Assembly (NCBI RefSeq): GCF_021130785.1 | Contig: NC_060214.1 | Coordinates: 103,780,001-103,844,000, forward strand | Source: Homalodisca vitripennis | Lineage: Eukaryota; Arthropoda; Insecta; Hemiptera; Cicadellidae | Reading direction: 5' to 3' | Length of the DNA: 64,000 nt | Shown: in pieces, positions 1-15,100 of the stretch | How the letters are laid out: every line of letters starts with the position of its first letter | How positions within the stretch are numbered: position 1 is the first letter of the stretch | Translations under genes and position numbers: made by a program | The notes under the pieces: model-generated | Databases searched by the model: none | The model's input: only the letters and a program-made list of their open reading frames with translations | Told to the model about the DNA's origin: nothing

Positions 1-133
1 GGTGGAGGGCAAGCCGGAACCCACAGTATTCTGGAGTCTGGAGGGCAACCACAGTCTAGTGTTCCCGGGGGAGAGTTTGGGTAAACTGCGGGCTTCACTC
101 AATCCCACCGGACATACAGTGTTGTCAATACAA
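1..133 (+). CDS. robo: Robo exon a: Ig4, first half (partial at window edge)
   Basis: Codons run from position 2 to 133 and stop at a GTGAGT donor (phase 0). The 44 residues include [16 protein letters not shown] and LVFPGE, the Trp-centred core strand and the LMFP-like strand of Robo Ig4. The first Ig4 cysteine must lie just upstream of the window. Confidence 0.88.
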
Positions 134-3100
134 GTGAGTAGAGTGCGATTCGTGTAATTCTGAATTAGTTACTATGAAAACTGTACTGCAGTCGGGGTAA
201 ATTAGGTTATACAAGAATATTGAATAACAATGCCACATGTACTGTAATTAGTAATATTCATAAAAAATGAAAAAAAGATGCCTAATAGAGACCTCATTGA
301 TTTATATCTGCTGGGTCACCTCACTGCATATCTTTTTTGGCCAACTGGAAGTAAAATTAATTGGAATGCTACAACAAATAATATTTTTGCAGGAGAGATT
401 TTGTGGCTTCCAGGTCTTTAACAGAGTTTTTGTTCTGCAGAAAAGAGCCCTTCGGATCGTTTGGGGACTGTCCAGAAGGGAGAATTGTATGGAGCTTTTA
501 CATATGGTGGCCTGACTCTGCCTTCACTTTTAATTGTTCACACTCTGATTTGAATGTATTCAAAAACAAAATGTATTTTTTTACTCTTGATTATATTTAT
601 AATACAAAATAAGTTTTGTGAATAAAAGTTGAAGTAAATGTTGAAAGTAAATGTTTAAAAAAAAGTGCCTTTACTTTTATGGTTAAAAACTATTTAATTA
701 GATTTATGATTAAGTATCAGACTGTAACACATTAACCTTTTTAAAAAACTGATTGAGACATCTGGTTGGGAAGGCCTACAATACTCTTAAAATAGGCTCT
801 TTAGCTTTGAATGGTAGTCATATCACATCTTAACGAAAGTATAACACAATTATTGATTTATATATGAGTCTTTGTACTGCATTGACTTGTGAACACTACA
901 AACCTAATTGATACTACTTGTAAATGTAAGCAAAATTAACTTACAATAAAATTTGTTATGTACTCAGAAATATATTAAGCTAGAAAACACACATTCGAAC
1001 ATTGTTTTAAAATTTTTTATTAAGGAGATTTCTTTAATATAAAATACAATTATGTATTTTAAAAATTATTGTGTATGTTTTTTCATTCTATTTACCCAAC
1101 TTTACAGGGAGTGCGTAAGAACGATAGCGGGCTAACTGTCGTGTGTGCGGGGGTCAATGTAGCGGGTTCGGACAGTTGGCGAGCTCGTCTCACTGTAACA
1201 TCACCTGAGGACTTACCACCACCAGTCATAGAGCTTGGACCTGCCAATCAGACCTTGCCATTACACACATTGGCAACACTGCACTGCTTGGCTAGTGGTA
1301 ACCCTGCACCAGTCGTCACCTGGTACAAGGATGGTGTGCCTGTACTCCGTAGTGCTCCCAGAGTCAACATTTCTGAGACAGGGACGCTGCAGATAAATGG
1401 TGAGTCTCGCGTCATACCAAGACCTATTGTCATGGGTTAAATTTGTAAAAGCTATTAGTATTAAGTCTATGCATTATATATTTTAACGTTTTACTGTGTT
1501 GTTAGCAACACCCCTACTGTTGTTTAGTTGTTGTTTAGATAATTTTATTTTGTAAATGATACATTTTTATTTTATTATTGATTGAGTGCTATCTACTGAA
1601 AGTGAATAAACAGAAAGTGAATAAACATCTGGAGGGAAAGAACGATGTGGTGTAAAATAGCTCATATATATTTTCTTTTTCTGTTATTAACAACTGACCA
1701 TACCCAGCAGGGATCACTTCTGGCTGGATTATACCTTCCAGTTAAACCCACCACTGAGCAAAGCAAAATCCGATGTGTCACTTAAATCTGGGCAACCCTG
1801 TGGATGTCTAGGAGCGGCACATCACTAACCCCAAATGTCGAGATTCTGGGGTGCAAGGGCAATTCAATAGGTCTAGTCTACTGCGGGAGATGACTGTTGG
1901 AGTTTGGTCGGGTTTTTTCCCCTAACTATCAGAGGTTCTTGCTAACCTCAACAAAGGTGTGCCACCCCCTGCCTGTTTTGACTGGAGAGGCTGATTCAGA
2001 ACTGGCCTCCCCTTCTTCCGGGGGAAAATGACTTTGAGATTAGTGCCCTATTTCTTCCTTATGGATCTCAATAGGAGGCGGCCCCTACCCCCTAACCTTT
2101 CCCATCCTGAATATCCTGTCACTCTGGAAGCAGCAGAAAGGTTCTTACAGGACTAAGTGCAATTTATAAGCTTCTTGTCTTAAGAGAACAAAAAAACAAA
2201 ACAAAAATCAAACAACTGACCATTTTGGATTTTCAAATAAAAGAATTTTTGTGTTCTCTTTGATTGTTATAAAATTAAGATTTTGTTTTGTCACAAATAA
2301 AGTATTGACTATTGATCGTAAAACACAGCACTGAATCATTAAAATCAAATATTATTTGCTTTTATAGTATGCAACATGATCTTTTTACAATTAAATGGCA
2401 TATAAAATGTTTGTTTCACTCAAACATTAATTGTACAGGATAAAGACTAAAAAGTTTGCACTAGGTGTAAAGATGGAGTGAAAATTCATGCCAGCTAAAG
2501 GCTTAAATGGTTGCTACTTAAATATTACAAAAATTATCAAAATAAACTTTTTCCTTTATAAATGTATATCTTAGAAAATAATTTGTTCAAGCAAGTTTTA
2601 AAATTTATGCATGTCTATTTTGTTTTGTCATAGATTTTTTTTATGGATTGTCATTCATATATGTGAGCTGTAGCCAAACTGTTCTCGATATATCTTGTCA
2701 ACAGACTTAAATTGGTAAAATAGTTTTTATAACTAAATTCAGTAAAATAAGAAATTGGATCTAGTTTCCTAAAATAATGTGTTCATTAACTTGACAACAG
2801 GTTTAATAAAAAGTGTTAAAGAAAAGGTTTACTAGATGTTATTTTCTACAGTAATGCATTTTATAAATTTTGCAACAGTTTCAATAAAACATTTTAAGAA
2901 ATGAAGTAAGTTTGTGGTTAAAAATAAAATTACAAGTTACATTTCCTTTTATTTTACATTTTTATTTGTTAATATGGTTAGATATGTAAATAAAACACAC
3001 TTGGTTGCCTCAACATCAATAACCTTTTTCACTCAAATATTTGTGAGCATGCTCTGGCAACATAGTACTTCATTACCTGTTTGACAATAATATGGTTTTA

Positions 3101-6100
3101 TTATACGAGGCAAATCCAGAAAATAAGTGTACTGAGGCTCTTATGGCCGGGAAGATTTTTTCAATATGTTGGCTACACTGCCACTCTTAGTATTCATAAA
3201 GTACTCTTACTTGTCAATTTAGTTATCAAGCTGTGCCAGAGTTGTTTAAACTGTAATATTCGGAAAGGCAAAAAGGTAAAGAATACAAGGTGAATAAAAA
3301 GTCAGGACACCCCTTTATTTTTGTCTAAACTTTATAATAGAAATAGATATTTTTAGGTAGTGGTGTAATGCGGAAAAAAAGTTTTATTTAATGATTTTCA
3401 ACATTTTTTTGTCCCCAAAATGCGGGATTTTAGAGGCAACTCAAAAATTTCAAATTTAAACTCCTCTCAAATGACCCCTCTCATTTTGAAGAGCATAAAC
3501 AAACTTGTAGAATGGTGAAAACCAGAGATCACTATCTCTCTCCCATCCAAAATAAACTCTTCTTATACAAACTTAGAAAAAATAGAGGGGGGTCCTGAAT
3601 TTTTATTCACACTGTATATACCAGGTGTCCCATGAAGAGGTTGAAATGTTTGATTTTATATTACTTGCCCATTTATGCACCGAACATTTTCAAACTGTAC
3701 ACAATTCATTAAATAGGGTTTAAAAATATTCTGTGAAAATTTCAGCTTTCTAGCAATTTTTGAAACAAAATGGTGGCATTTTGAAAAACTATCCATTAAA
3801 AACAGTATTTTTGGTTTTGTAAAATTATTTATTGTCATATTCCAGAAAAATAAAGCACTTCTATCAGAAAATTAGAACTTAGCCTATGAAAAAACCTGCA
3901 ACTATAGTCTACAATTATTTGAACTGTAAACCATCCACAGCGACACACTGATAACAACGCTTAACAAATGAATTGTAAACTCTTACAAAGAATATCTGCA
4001 ATATCTGGAGAGGTTCCTCAACAATTTATTGTTTTAATTCCTCATCATTATTGAAGCTACGAGTATAAACTTGTTCCTTTAAGCAACCCCATAGAAAGAA
4101 ATTACATACAGTTAAGTCTGGGGATCGGTGTGGCCAATCAAATCAGGTAATTCAAAAAATGAATTTTTATTGGGAGGAAAATGGTCAAATTATCAATATG
4201 TCACCATTTTGTTTCTACAATATTGTTAGGGAGCTTTAATTTTCACAGAATATTTTTAAAAACCACTTTATTAATTGTGTAGAATTTGAAAATTTTTGTT
4301 GAATAAATGGGCAAGTAATATAAAATCAAACTTTTAAACCTCTTCATGGGATACTCTGTATATTCATTCATTTATTTATTTTCATCTATGAAGTTGCAAG
4401 AAAGTTTTATTACAGCATTGTGTAAGCAGCTAACGACACTGACGTAGTTTATTATTGTTCCGATTCTTAAATGCCTATTTTCTGTTAGTAATTTGTGTTA
4501 GCATTTTATTCCTTTTTAATCATTTTAATTCATTTCCAATTTAAAGTACATAAATTCGAGTACTAGAACTATTTTACTTTCAGGATAATAAATAAGTTGT
4601 ATCTTGAAATTGCATTCCATACTCTTTTAATAAATGTAGGCAATCCTGAATAGGTTTATGGGCTATTAAGAAGTTTTGAAATAAATGAAGCCCAAGAAAT
4701 GTTCAAAAATGTTAAAGTGTGTTTTTTAAATTATTTATATTTTTGTTAAAACCTCATATAATTAAAATTTCATGATTATTATTTACAATAACAGTATCTG
4801 TGTTTTGTCACACAAAAATAAAAATAACCCAATATGAATACTAAAAAAATATTCACATACTTTTTTTTTAGAAAATATTTATGTAGTCTGTAGCTTATTT
4901 ACAATAAAAAATATAAACTTTTACTTTTAGTTTTTTTAACATGGTAGTTTGTGCTAAAAATAATACACAAGGAGAGTCTAGGCAAAGCAAAACATGTGTA
5001 GTAAATGGTCCAAATAACTTCATACCTATATTTCATATAAAGTCACGAATTTTCACTAAAAATTAAATGCAAGTACAAGTGCATTATAACAGGGGTCCAG
5101 AATATTTGAGGGGTAGATTTATAGTTGATTGAAATCTGGGAATGAGAATTCTTCATACTGCACAAAATCAAGTCAAGGTCTGTCTGTACAGACACTGTAG
5201 CGAGCGATGAGGGTACCTACACGTGCGTGGCATCGTCACGTAGCGGCAAGGCCACATGGAGTGCAGTGCTGCGGCTGGAGTCTCGCACAAATCCTAATGT
5301 CCACTTCTTCCGCAGTCCTGAGCCAACCACACTGCCTGGTCCTCCCAGCCGTCCCGTCGTCGTCAACTCTTCCCACAACACCATCACCATCTCCTGGACT
5401 CGGAACAACAAGATAGGCTCCTCTTCACTTCTAGGCTACCAGGTACAGTACCTACCTGCTTGTCATACCTGAAAATGATGAGTGTGGAATTTTGTTCCTC
5501 GAAATTCAGAGTTGGATTCCATATCTGTTTGAGGACTATACTTCCTGTTCATGTTTAAACTTTAAACATTGTCCAATCTATATGAATTACTTACGTGTAA
5601 TATTAGAATAAATCAAGTTATAGCAGTAATGATGTTGGTCTACAATCTTAGTATTTTGAGTAGAGTGGATAGTTTAAATGTGCTATAGTTTGATTTAAAG
5701 AAAAAAATTCCTTTTATTTCAACAGTTCGGATTTTCTTAGCAAAAACAGACATTTCGTACTATAATAATTAAGGCTATCTATATACACTGTGTTTAATTT
5801 AGTTTATTTCAAATTTAGTAGTAGACTCTAACAGCTTTGGATAATGGATGAATGCAGCAAGAAATTTAATGTAGTTCCTCAAGTTAGTCACAGAAATGTA
5901 ATGAATTGATTGTGTGAACGAGTGTTTTCTTTCGTACACTTGTTTTGTTCAGTGTCTCAAGTAAGAAGAGTTATTAAAACAATTTACTATTGGGAGATAA
6001 GCTGGCATTTAAAAGGCACATTTGTCATAAAAGTAATTAAATCCCTTTTGTGGTGGAGTTAAATTAATGACCTGAGTTATAATCTAAACCAGAAGACAAA

Positions 6101-9100
6101 TGAGACTCTTCAAGTGATGTTTTGCCGGAGATTAAACAGGCAGAAACAGTGGGAGAGTAAGTCTGACAGGATTTGTCAGTTGTCTCTTGTAAAATTTTAT
6201 TTAAAATGTGTGTCTCAGTGGAAAATGTGCCCACTGTGTTTTTTTTTCTCAGAATAGTTCCCAAGCTACCGGACAATTCAGATTTTTCCGGTTTTTTTAA
6301 CAAGTCCGAAAATTATTTTTACTGTTACTGAATATGAGTAATAATAACAATCCTACATATCAGGTATAATTTATTTATCAAGTTATCACATCAAAATATA
6401 AAGAAATACACTGAAGAAAGACCACCAGTAAATTTAAATTAACATCATTAATTTAACTTTGCTTTAATTTTGTAATATTTATTTAATTTAAAGGTCAATT
6501 TTAATCTAAATTTTATGTCCCTCTCCTACTTTTTTCCACAGTTTTTCTGTTATTAATACCAAACTATTTTTGACCATTGGTAGTTATGATTACTGTTAAC
6601 ATTTACATAGTCAACATTCACTACCAAATCTTAAACGCACCACTTTGAAACTTTCCTATTCATGTTTTTGTTTTTGACTACCTACGTACATATTGCTGCA
6701 GTTTTTGTTTGTCTTTCTCCATTGTTGAGATCAAAGTTTAGTCATCTTTAAAATCATCTTTTTATGTATTATTACTTTTGAGGTACAATTGTTCATACAT
6801 CTAAATCTAAATTTGAAAAACCTCTGTCATTTTAAATGCTGAATTGGATTCTTTTAAATGAAATCTGCCAAGCAGTGTGTCAAAAGTAGTCAAAAGGGCA
6901 ATTCAAGCAGGTCTAACCCAATAGTCAGAATAAGCATCCGAACCTAATGAACCATTTAGAATCATCTACCTATCTCAGATACAAAGTACACATCACACCA
7001 AGCTTTCGTTTAGTTTAGTTAAGGGGGTAGGGACCCTGCTGTATGTTAATGTCAGCCTTTTTTTTTGGTACACATTACTTGTTTACTATTATTCATAGAT
7101 CTTTGAAACAAAATTCAAATGAAAACACATAAGTATCTTAAAGTATATTATAGACACATTAGTTTTTAATTTAAGCTTCTTAAAATAATTTTAATATTTG
7201 GCTTATGTTTTATTTTTACCATGTGTTTATAAACATTTAAAACATTTTTTTTCTTTCAAACTTTTAGATAATTTATTATGTTGGCTACATTATCCTTTAC
7301 TTATGTCAAACATTTAAGAGGTTTAGCTTCAAAATTGGCTGAGCAACATGTAACTAAAGTTAAAAATTAATAGTTTTCAGTAAATCGTGTTTGAAGTAAA
7401 CTCATAGAGTACAAGGTACAAAACATGGTGTTCGCTGACATAAAACAGTATGGGTTGTTGTACTGATTTTCCTGTTCTTCCCTTTTGCTTTTCAGCTGTC
7501 TCTGTTTCATTCTGTCTACTTTTGTGATTTCAAGTACTGCTTTATCCGCTTTGCACATTCTTTCATGGTCATTCTTTCAGCTCTTCAATCGTGCTGGAGC
7601 TTAATGCACATTGTAAATACTTAAAAACTGAAGCTATATTTCTTTCATGTAATTTTAGAACCCCCCTACCCCTCATTTTAGGTTATTGATTTCTTCCGCT
7701 CTGTAGAATATGTGGTGAACAGGAGGAAACTGCTGAACACCAGCTCTTTGATTGTCCTGCAATAACAAGGGAGGGGTATGCCATCTTTGGTAGTTTGGAC
7801 AAGGGTGGTGAATTTCCCCAGGAGAAAATGATAGGTTGTTTTAGGCGGTTTGTGGAACTGCTGAAACTGTAGACTGGTACGCCTCATGGTGTGCTTCTGG
7901 GGTGTACAAAAGGCCCTTGAGTCTTAAGTGCTTGGCAATAGGCCGCCCAATAAAAGGAGAAGAAGGCCCAATAATTCTGTCTTTTTAAGTATCTCTTCTG
8001 AAACAGGTGTATACAACGCCTACCTATTTTCAGGCACTCAGTTGTTGAAATATGTTAAATTTAACCATTTTAGGACCGAGTACCAGTTCCTTACAAATAT
8101 CTTTTGTTAATACTTCAGATTTTTTTTCAATTGATATCCCTCTAATTGCTGATAATTTTTCCTAACTCTTTAGGTATGGTTTAAATGGTTTTTTAACTTT
8201 TTTAAAAGCTACTATTATTGTTATTATTTAATAATAAATTCCTTGCAAAACTTAACATAACACAATTGTAGTGATTTTATTTTTAATAGTATAGAAAAAT
8301 TTTTCAATATGAGTATTTTGGCTATGGTACACTTATACAAGAATACACTGATCCTGTCAACTTCTACTTAAGCCTCCAAACTTTTAATGTGGTCCCTCCT
8401 GCCAGCATTAGCATAGATCAGTGACCCTCATGCAAGTGTACACTAGACCGCCAAAATTCTTAATGCCAGGCACAGGAATTGAACCTGCGACTCCAAGACC
8501 AAATCCCACCTCTGAGAGTAGTGCCTTAGACCATACAGCCATCTGAAAAAAATGTAATTTTGATTTCAAGAATAATTTTCTAAGAGATTTTAATTGTGTT
8601 AGATAAATGTAGTATACAAGGCGACAAATACACATAATAATCCTCTCTGAAATTAAAATGATCTGAGGATCAGTTTACATTTTCCGTGAGAAGTAAACAG
8701 CAGTTAAGAAGGTATGACTTAACAACTTGTCTACAACTCAAAAAGTTGTATCCCTTGTGGGACAGCAGAAAATGAAACTCATTCTCATTTTCAGTTACCC
8801 AGTTTTTGAAATAATTATAAAATTAACAATTGTAGGATCAAGTGTTGTTAGTTCATCACCATAATTGGTATTCCTTTTTATAGCATTGAAAAATTGCACA
8901 CATGCATACACTTTACAAGCAGTCCAGTAAAATGTTAGTTCTTAAAATGGTCACTGTACCAGAATGTTTACAATAAATTGTTCTTTTATTAACAATGGTG
9001 TTACTTTATATTTTTCTGTGAAGGAAAATAAAAAATAATAAAACATTGTACAGTTGAAATGTACCACTTATGATAGTGCCTTTTGTTGGTTTTCATACTA

Positions 9101-12100
9101 CCAATAGTATAAAATAATGCAAAAATTGGTTAAGTAGAGCAATAAGTTGGTTTCTGTACATCACCAATTTATTATTTCATTAATAAAGGTGATTTCGAAA
9201 AGTCTGATGCATATAGAATATCATATGGAATGATATTTTTCTGTTTACTATTCATAAAATGTTACATATCGAATTTTGATTCATTGTATGTGAGTAGAAC
9301 ATTTCTGCAGTAGTAAAATAGGTCTTGATTAGTATTCCTGCCAATAATACTAAGCTGCCACTTAGGTTTACTAAATTAAGACAAAATAAAATATTGCCAA
9401 ATTATTTTAGATTTTTTTTATTATATAAATTTGATACTACGATTAATGAATGCGATCCTTTCCTTGCCCAGCATATAGGAAAGTATGGTAACAAAGGTCA
9501 AATACACACTTCATACATATCTTCTCAAACTTGCATTGAGTTTATTGAAATAATTATGGGAAACTGTGTGCTTAAAACCATAGTTAAAGAAGTGAAAGAA
9601 GCGAGATACTTCTCTCTGATTGTGGATTCCACTCCTTATAGTTCTCACTGTGACCAATTAGCTATTACTTTGTGATATGTATTCGTGACTGAACATAAGC
9701 CTGTATAGAGCGGCTTATCAAACTTATACCTGGAATATCACATGCAGCTGCAGGCATGGAAACAGTTGTAGTTGGATGTTTTGAAAGCTTTGATATAGAT
9801 ATCAAGAAGTGAAGGGGTCAAAGCCATGACAGTTCTTTTAATTCATTGGGGCCTTACTCAGGTCTTCTGACCAGAATAAAGCAGCACATTCCACTAGCTG
9901 AATATGTACCATGTGCTTCACATCCATTAAAACTTGTTGGCTCTGTTGCCATGGAGTACTGCACAGCTACCGTAGTACTATTTGGTTTTGTCCAGGAACT
10001 GTACTACTATTTTTCTGCATCAACTTACAGGTGGAGTATTTTTAAACTGTTTGGCAAAAACTCAGACGCCAGTGGTAAAGTCACTGACAGAAACTAAATG
10101 GTTAGCAAGAGCGAACGCTGTCTTAACTTTGGTAAAATGTTGTAAAGACCCCAGTGTAAAACCTACCTGTAGACTGGACGCACAAATCCTTGAGGCTAAG
10201 TTGCAGAATTTTGAAACCATTCTTCTTCTAGTTGTATGAAGTGGTGTTTTGGAGAGAGTAGACAAATAATCCAATAAACTTCAGAGGGAAAATCTCAATC
10301 TTGAGCTAGGAATAAAAAAGTTTAAAATTTTGAGAGGATTCTTCAGTGCCAAGAGGGATGAGTTTGATGTATACAAGAAAACCTCACTAAGACTAGCAGA
10401 TTTGATGTTCTTAGCTGCTCAATAGTAAGAAAATTAAAAATATTTAAAGATAAAATGATTGGGATCAAAGGAGAACTGGATGAAAGAACAAGTTGGAAAA
10501 ATAATGTATATTTTCAAATTATGGACTCAGTAATATCAAACCTAGCTAGAAGGAAGGTTAATATGGTGCAAACATTAATAGCATTTCACATCAAACTGTT
10601 TTTTTAGGGACTCCACTTGCCAACAAACAGACTAAATTGACAGACACCTCTCCATCACAACAAACAACCACCTCAAATTTCTCAATCAAAACAATTCAGT
10701 CCGACTGCTTCACCAAAACGCCCAATCAGCGAGAAACAAACTGGAGGAACTGCAACTCATTTGTGAGGACGAAAAAAACAGATATCCTAGTTGTGACCGG
10801 AAAAACAGTTTCAACGACAGGAACATTGCCCTCTGCAAAATTCCAAATTTCACTTTGGCCAACGCATTTTGTAGAACAACTCTCCAAAAAAAGGGGGTGT
10901 CGCCATTTTTATGAAGGAAAATTTTAAGTTCAACCTTTTTTCCAGTCAAGGAAACAATTAAAAAAGATTTTGAAGCAGTTGGAGTCAAAAATTTACACCA
11001 AAAAGTCAAAATTACTCGTCGTTGGCGTTTATAGGTCTCCCAACGGGAACGAAGATGTTTTCATGTCAAATTTGAAGCTTTGCTGACGGAATTGACTACC
11101 CAGCAACTGAACTTCGTTTCTGATGGGTGATTTTAACATCGATGCGATGAACCAAACTCATCCGTCGACTAAACGCTTTGTCGATATGCTACAATGTTTT
11201 GGCTTGGAGTTGCTGGTCAAAACTCCAACGAGAGTGACGCCGGCAACACAATCTGCTATCGACAATGTCATTTCAAATCTCCCAAATGTCGAAGTGTCCG
11301 TGATCAACACAGCAATCGCGGATCATTATGGCCAAGAGGCTATAATTACAGGACAAACAAATCGAGAGGGAGCCCAAAATTAATAAAAACAATAAGAGAC
11401 ATAGGGCCTAGCAACATTGCTCTCCTAAACGCCTCTCTTTTTAAAGAACAATGGCACTTTCTAAATTCAAGCCAAACAGTAGAACAGCAGTTCCAGGCAT
11501 TCAATAATTGCCTAAAATTTTCATCTAAATCTATGCTGTCCTACAAAAAACAATTAAAAATATGCCAAAAAAAAGACAAGAAATACTTGGATCACGAAAG
11601 GAATATTGGTTTCAAGAGATAAACTAAAATTCATTTCCGAAATTTATAGATCAGATTCAAAATGAAAAATTTCAAAATTTATTACCGAAACTACAAAAGA
11701 ATTTACCGAAAAGTGATCCAAGCCGCGAAATCATATGATGTCTCAAAAAAAATTCTTTCTTCTAAAAATTGTTTCTAAAACTGTTTGGGACATTATTAAC
11801 AATAAAAATAAAGCTCACAAACAGATCCAAATTAAAATTGGAGATACCTTGGTGCAGGATGAAGCTGGGATCGCCCATGAGTTTTAATAGATTTTTTTGC
11901 GTCTGTTGCTTGTGGGCGAGGTCCTCTACCGTCAGAGCCCCAGGTTAATCACGCGCGAAGACGTTTATAGTCCAGTAGAATCAATGATACTGGCACCTGT
12001 ACTTGAGGAAGAATTGGAAAAAATTATTCAGCAGCTCCCGGCCAAAAAATCAAACCGATCTAAATTTATTGTTCATGTGGATCTTGAAAAAATGTGCCAA

Positions 12101-15100
12101 GCATATTGTGAGCCCTCTGACTCAATTGGTAAATCTGTCTTTTCAAAACAGGAGTTTTCCCCTCCCTCCTGAAAAATGCTAAAGTACACCCCATTTTCAA
12201 AAAAGATGACCCATGCTCCCTTAACAATTATCGGCCTGTCTCTATAAGTGGTAGAGAGGACTTTTAAGTCCTAACTTCGCCTCTGTAAATAAAGGCATTT
12301 TCATTTCATTTCATTTCTATTTTTGCCAACTGTGAGCAAGATTTTTGAAAAACTATTTTTGACAAAGAATGCTTTGTTTTCTTAGCAAACACAACCAGCT
12401 CTCTGAAGACCAATTTTTGGCTTCAGAACGGGAAAATCGACGGTAGACGCTTGTGGTGAGTCTGGTCGAAATGGTTGTAGAGGGGTTAGAGTGTCGGAAC
12501 CCACCATAAGTGTGTTTCTCGACTTATCCAAAGCATTCGACTGTGTTGACCATAATACCACTTCTTGACAAAACTTGAATCTCGTGGCATTCGAGGTGTG
12601 CCCCTGCTGTGGATTAAATCATTTCTAAGCCATAGAACACAGACTGTCCAAATTACAAATCACCTTTCAAGTCCATTGAATTTGAGATATGGAGTTCCCC
12701 AAGGCTCCATCCTCAGTCCAATTCCTTTTTCTGGTCTATGTCAATGACATCGAGTCATCACTTCTGTACGGGAATCTCGTGCAGTATTGCTGATGACACG
12801 AATCTCTGTTTTAACGATAAATCAAAAAGAAGTTTTGGAAACAAAAAGCTTTTGTTGACCTTAACAATTGCGTCCAACACTTTCATAGCCTCAATCTCAC
12901 AACAAATTCCACAAAATCTAATTTTCTGAATTTCGCCCTGCGACCAATGGACGTTGGGTGTGGGCCTTCCGTCATGCTGGGAGACTCCACATTAGAAGAA
13001 GTTTACTCCTCCAAATTCCTTGGTATATACCTTGATCGAGGTTTGACATGGAATGTTCACATTGATTCAGTTTGTTCAAAATTAGCATCTGGCGTTTATG
13101 TTTTAAGATCTTTAGCCAAATACTGCCCAAGTCAGGTTCTGATGGCGGCGTATTACGGCCTGATTTACCCACATCTTTCCTACGGAGTGATTTTGTGGGG
13201 AGCTTGTTCAAACAATCAAATTTTGAGAGTTTTCAGGCTTCAAAAGAAAAGCGATTAGAACAATCGCCAACATGAACTTCAGAGAGTCGTGTAGACCAGC
13301 TTTCAAAAAATTGCAGCTGTTGACCCTGCCATGTCTCTACATCTTGGAGGCAGTTTTATTCTGTAAGTCAAAATGTGCCCTGACTAGGGGCCGTGACGTG
13401 CATGAAATATGAAACGAGAGGCAGAGACAACTACCGTACTGGGCGATACAGAACGGTGGTTTATGAACACCTGCCCTTGCAGGCAGGTGTCCGTTTCATC
13501 AACAGTTTGCCAGATTCCATGAAAAACGTACAAACGCCCAAGGCGTTTAAAAAACTCGTCTGAAGCGCTTTTTAGCGTCTAAAGCATTCTATAGCGTCGG
13601 ACGAGTTTTTGAATTATAGTTGGGAGACCTCCAATCTAGAAGACTAACACTGGCGTTGGCAGTGGAGAGAATTGGCGGAGTAAGTGGTATGGATGAATGT
13701 AACGATTGTATGTCCTGAATGTGGGTATTGTGAACGAATGTAAAAATTATAGATTTATTCGGTATGACCTTTTGCCACATAATTGTAATATTATCAACGG
13801 CAATAAAAGACTTGACTTTGACTTTGATATGAGGTCATAGCTTCCAGATTCCAAGTGTTTCCTCTTCTACTCACCTACCCACAGGTGTCAACAGAAATGA
13901 AAGGAGTGGCTTCAAAACTATGTAAGATCTTTTTTGAAGACAGCAATGTAAATTTCTTAAACGAATGTGTTCACTTTCAGATGTTTTTCGAATTGTAAAG
14001 ATTCAAAGACATCATTGTATACTTACATAAAAGAAATTACATCTATTGACTACTTTTCCAAATCTCGAAATTGTGATTAAAATATTTTCAATGCTACAGT
14101 GACAAACTGTACTGTAAAAAGAGAATTTTCAGTGCTGAACTGGGTAAAAATGCTAAAAGTGCAACTCTTCAGATTAAAAATTAAATTCGTTGGTACTTAT
14201 GTGTACAGAAAACTATTTGAATTTAAAAACAGACTTTCCTAAAATTGTACAAAACTTTACTGAGAAAAAGTCATAAAAGAAATCTTTCATGTGACTTTAT
14301 ATAAGATTTTGATTGGAACTGTTAAGAATTCATAATCCATTTTTAGATCTGAAAAAGGTTATTTGTTTTACTTTTCTGAACTTCATCCAAGAATTGCAAG
14401 TGCAGGTTTCTTATTTTTATGTAACTTTAAGTTAAAGAATAGATTTTGTGAAATATACATTTAAATCCAATTTGTAATCAGTAATTTTACTCATTTCCTT
14501 TTGGATTTTAACCCTGAAATAATAATCTCTTATTAAGTTAATCTATTATTATATCTCTAGTATAAATTTGGTTTAGATTGTATTAAAAGTGTTAATAAAA
14601 TATTTATAATAAATTACATGTACGCCGTAAGGCTTTTTCTTTTAAGTTTTACATACCAAAACCCAGATATTTTTAAACAATTAATTAGGCCTATTGTTGA
14701 TTTTTAATTGTTTATGAGAAACAAAAAAATTTGTACACATAATGTAGCTATGGTAGGAGGGTTGATTTAATTTGAATATTGGATTTTGCTTCAGTTCACC
14801 TTCCTTTTTAGGGGCTTTCTACACATAACTGTTGTATGAAATAACTTTTGTAATACACAGTTCATTATTAAATAGTCCTTGGTTTAAAGATACAAAATAT
14901 ATACCAGATTATCTTGAAAGCAAAGTTTCATTAATCATGGTATAAGATAGACTAGTCAAACTGTGAAGAAGAGGCTATATACCTATATAAATAGGTATTG
15001 ATTTGAACTGACTAATAATCTTATATAAATCACTTGTTTTTCTTCTTAAGAGACAAAAACTGGACGCCATTTCAACACATCTGTGTCTTAATTCTAAAAT

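Larger units (their letters stand above)
1400..5191 (+). other. Robo intron with repeats
   Basis: Contains an interspersed repeat (1690-2200), a MITE (3286-3614) and a mariner relic (3621-4358). The stretches 2200-3285 and 4363-5190 are AT-rich with nothing recognised. Confidence 0.8.

Noticed and set aside
5207..5416. Overlapping ORFs on both strands over the exon at 5192-5442
   Set aside because: Only the frame encoding DEGTYTC and ITISW matches Robo and joins the neighbours in phase; the rest are by-products of high GC content.
6064..6303. 79-codon minus-strand ORF
   Set aside because: No recognisable motif or splice partner; sits in AT-rich intron and could be chance.
7678..7887. 69-codon minus-strand ORF
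   Set aside because: Antisense of the LINE zinc-knuckle fragment on the + strand.
8464..8545. Functional tRNA-Leu gene
   Set aside because: Internal promoter boxes are recognisable but the acceptor and anticodon stems do not pair; called only a tRNA-like repeat.
10710..11009. 99-codon minus-strand ORF
   Set aside because: Antisense to the endonuclease region of the LINE relic; Phe/Ser-rich composition typical of a shadow frame.
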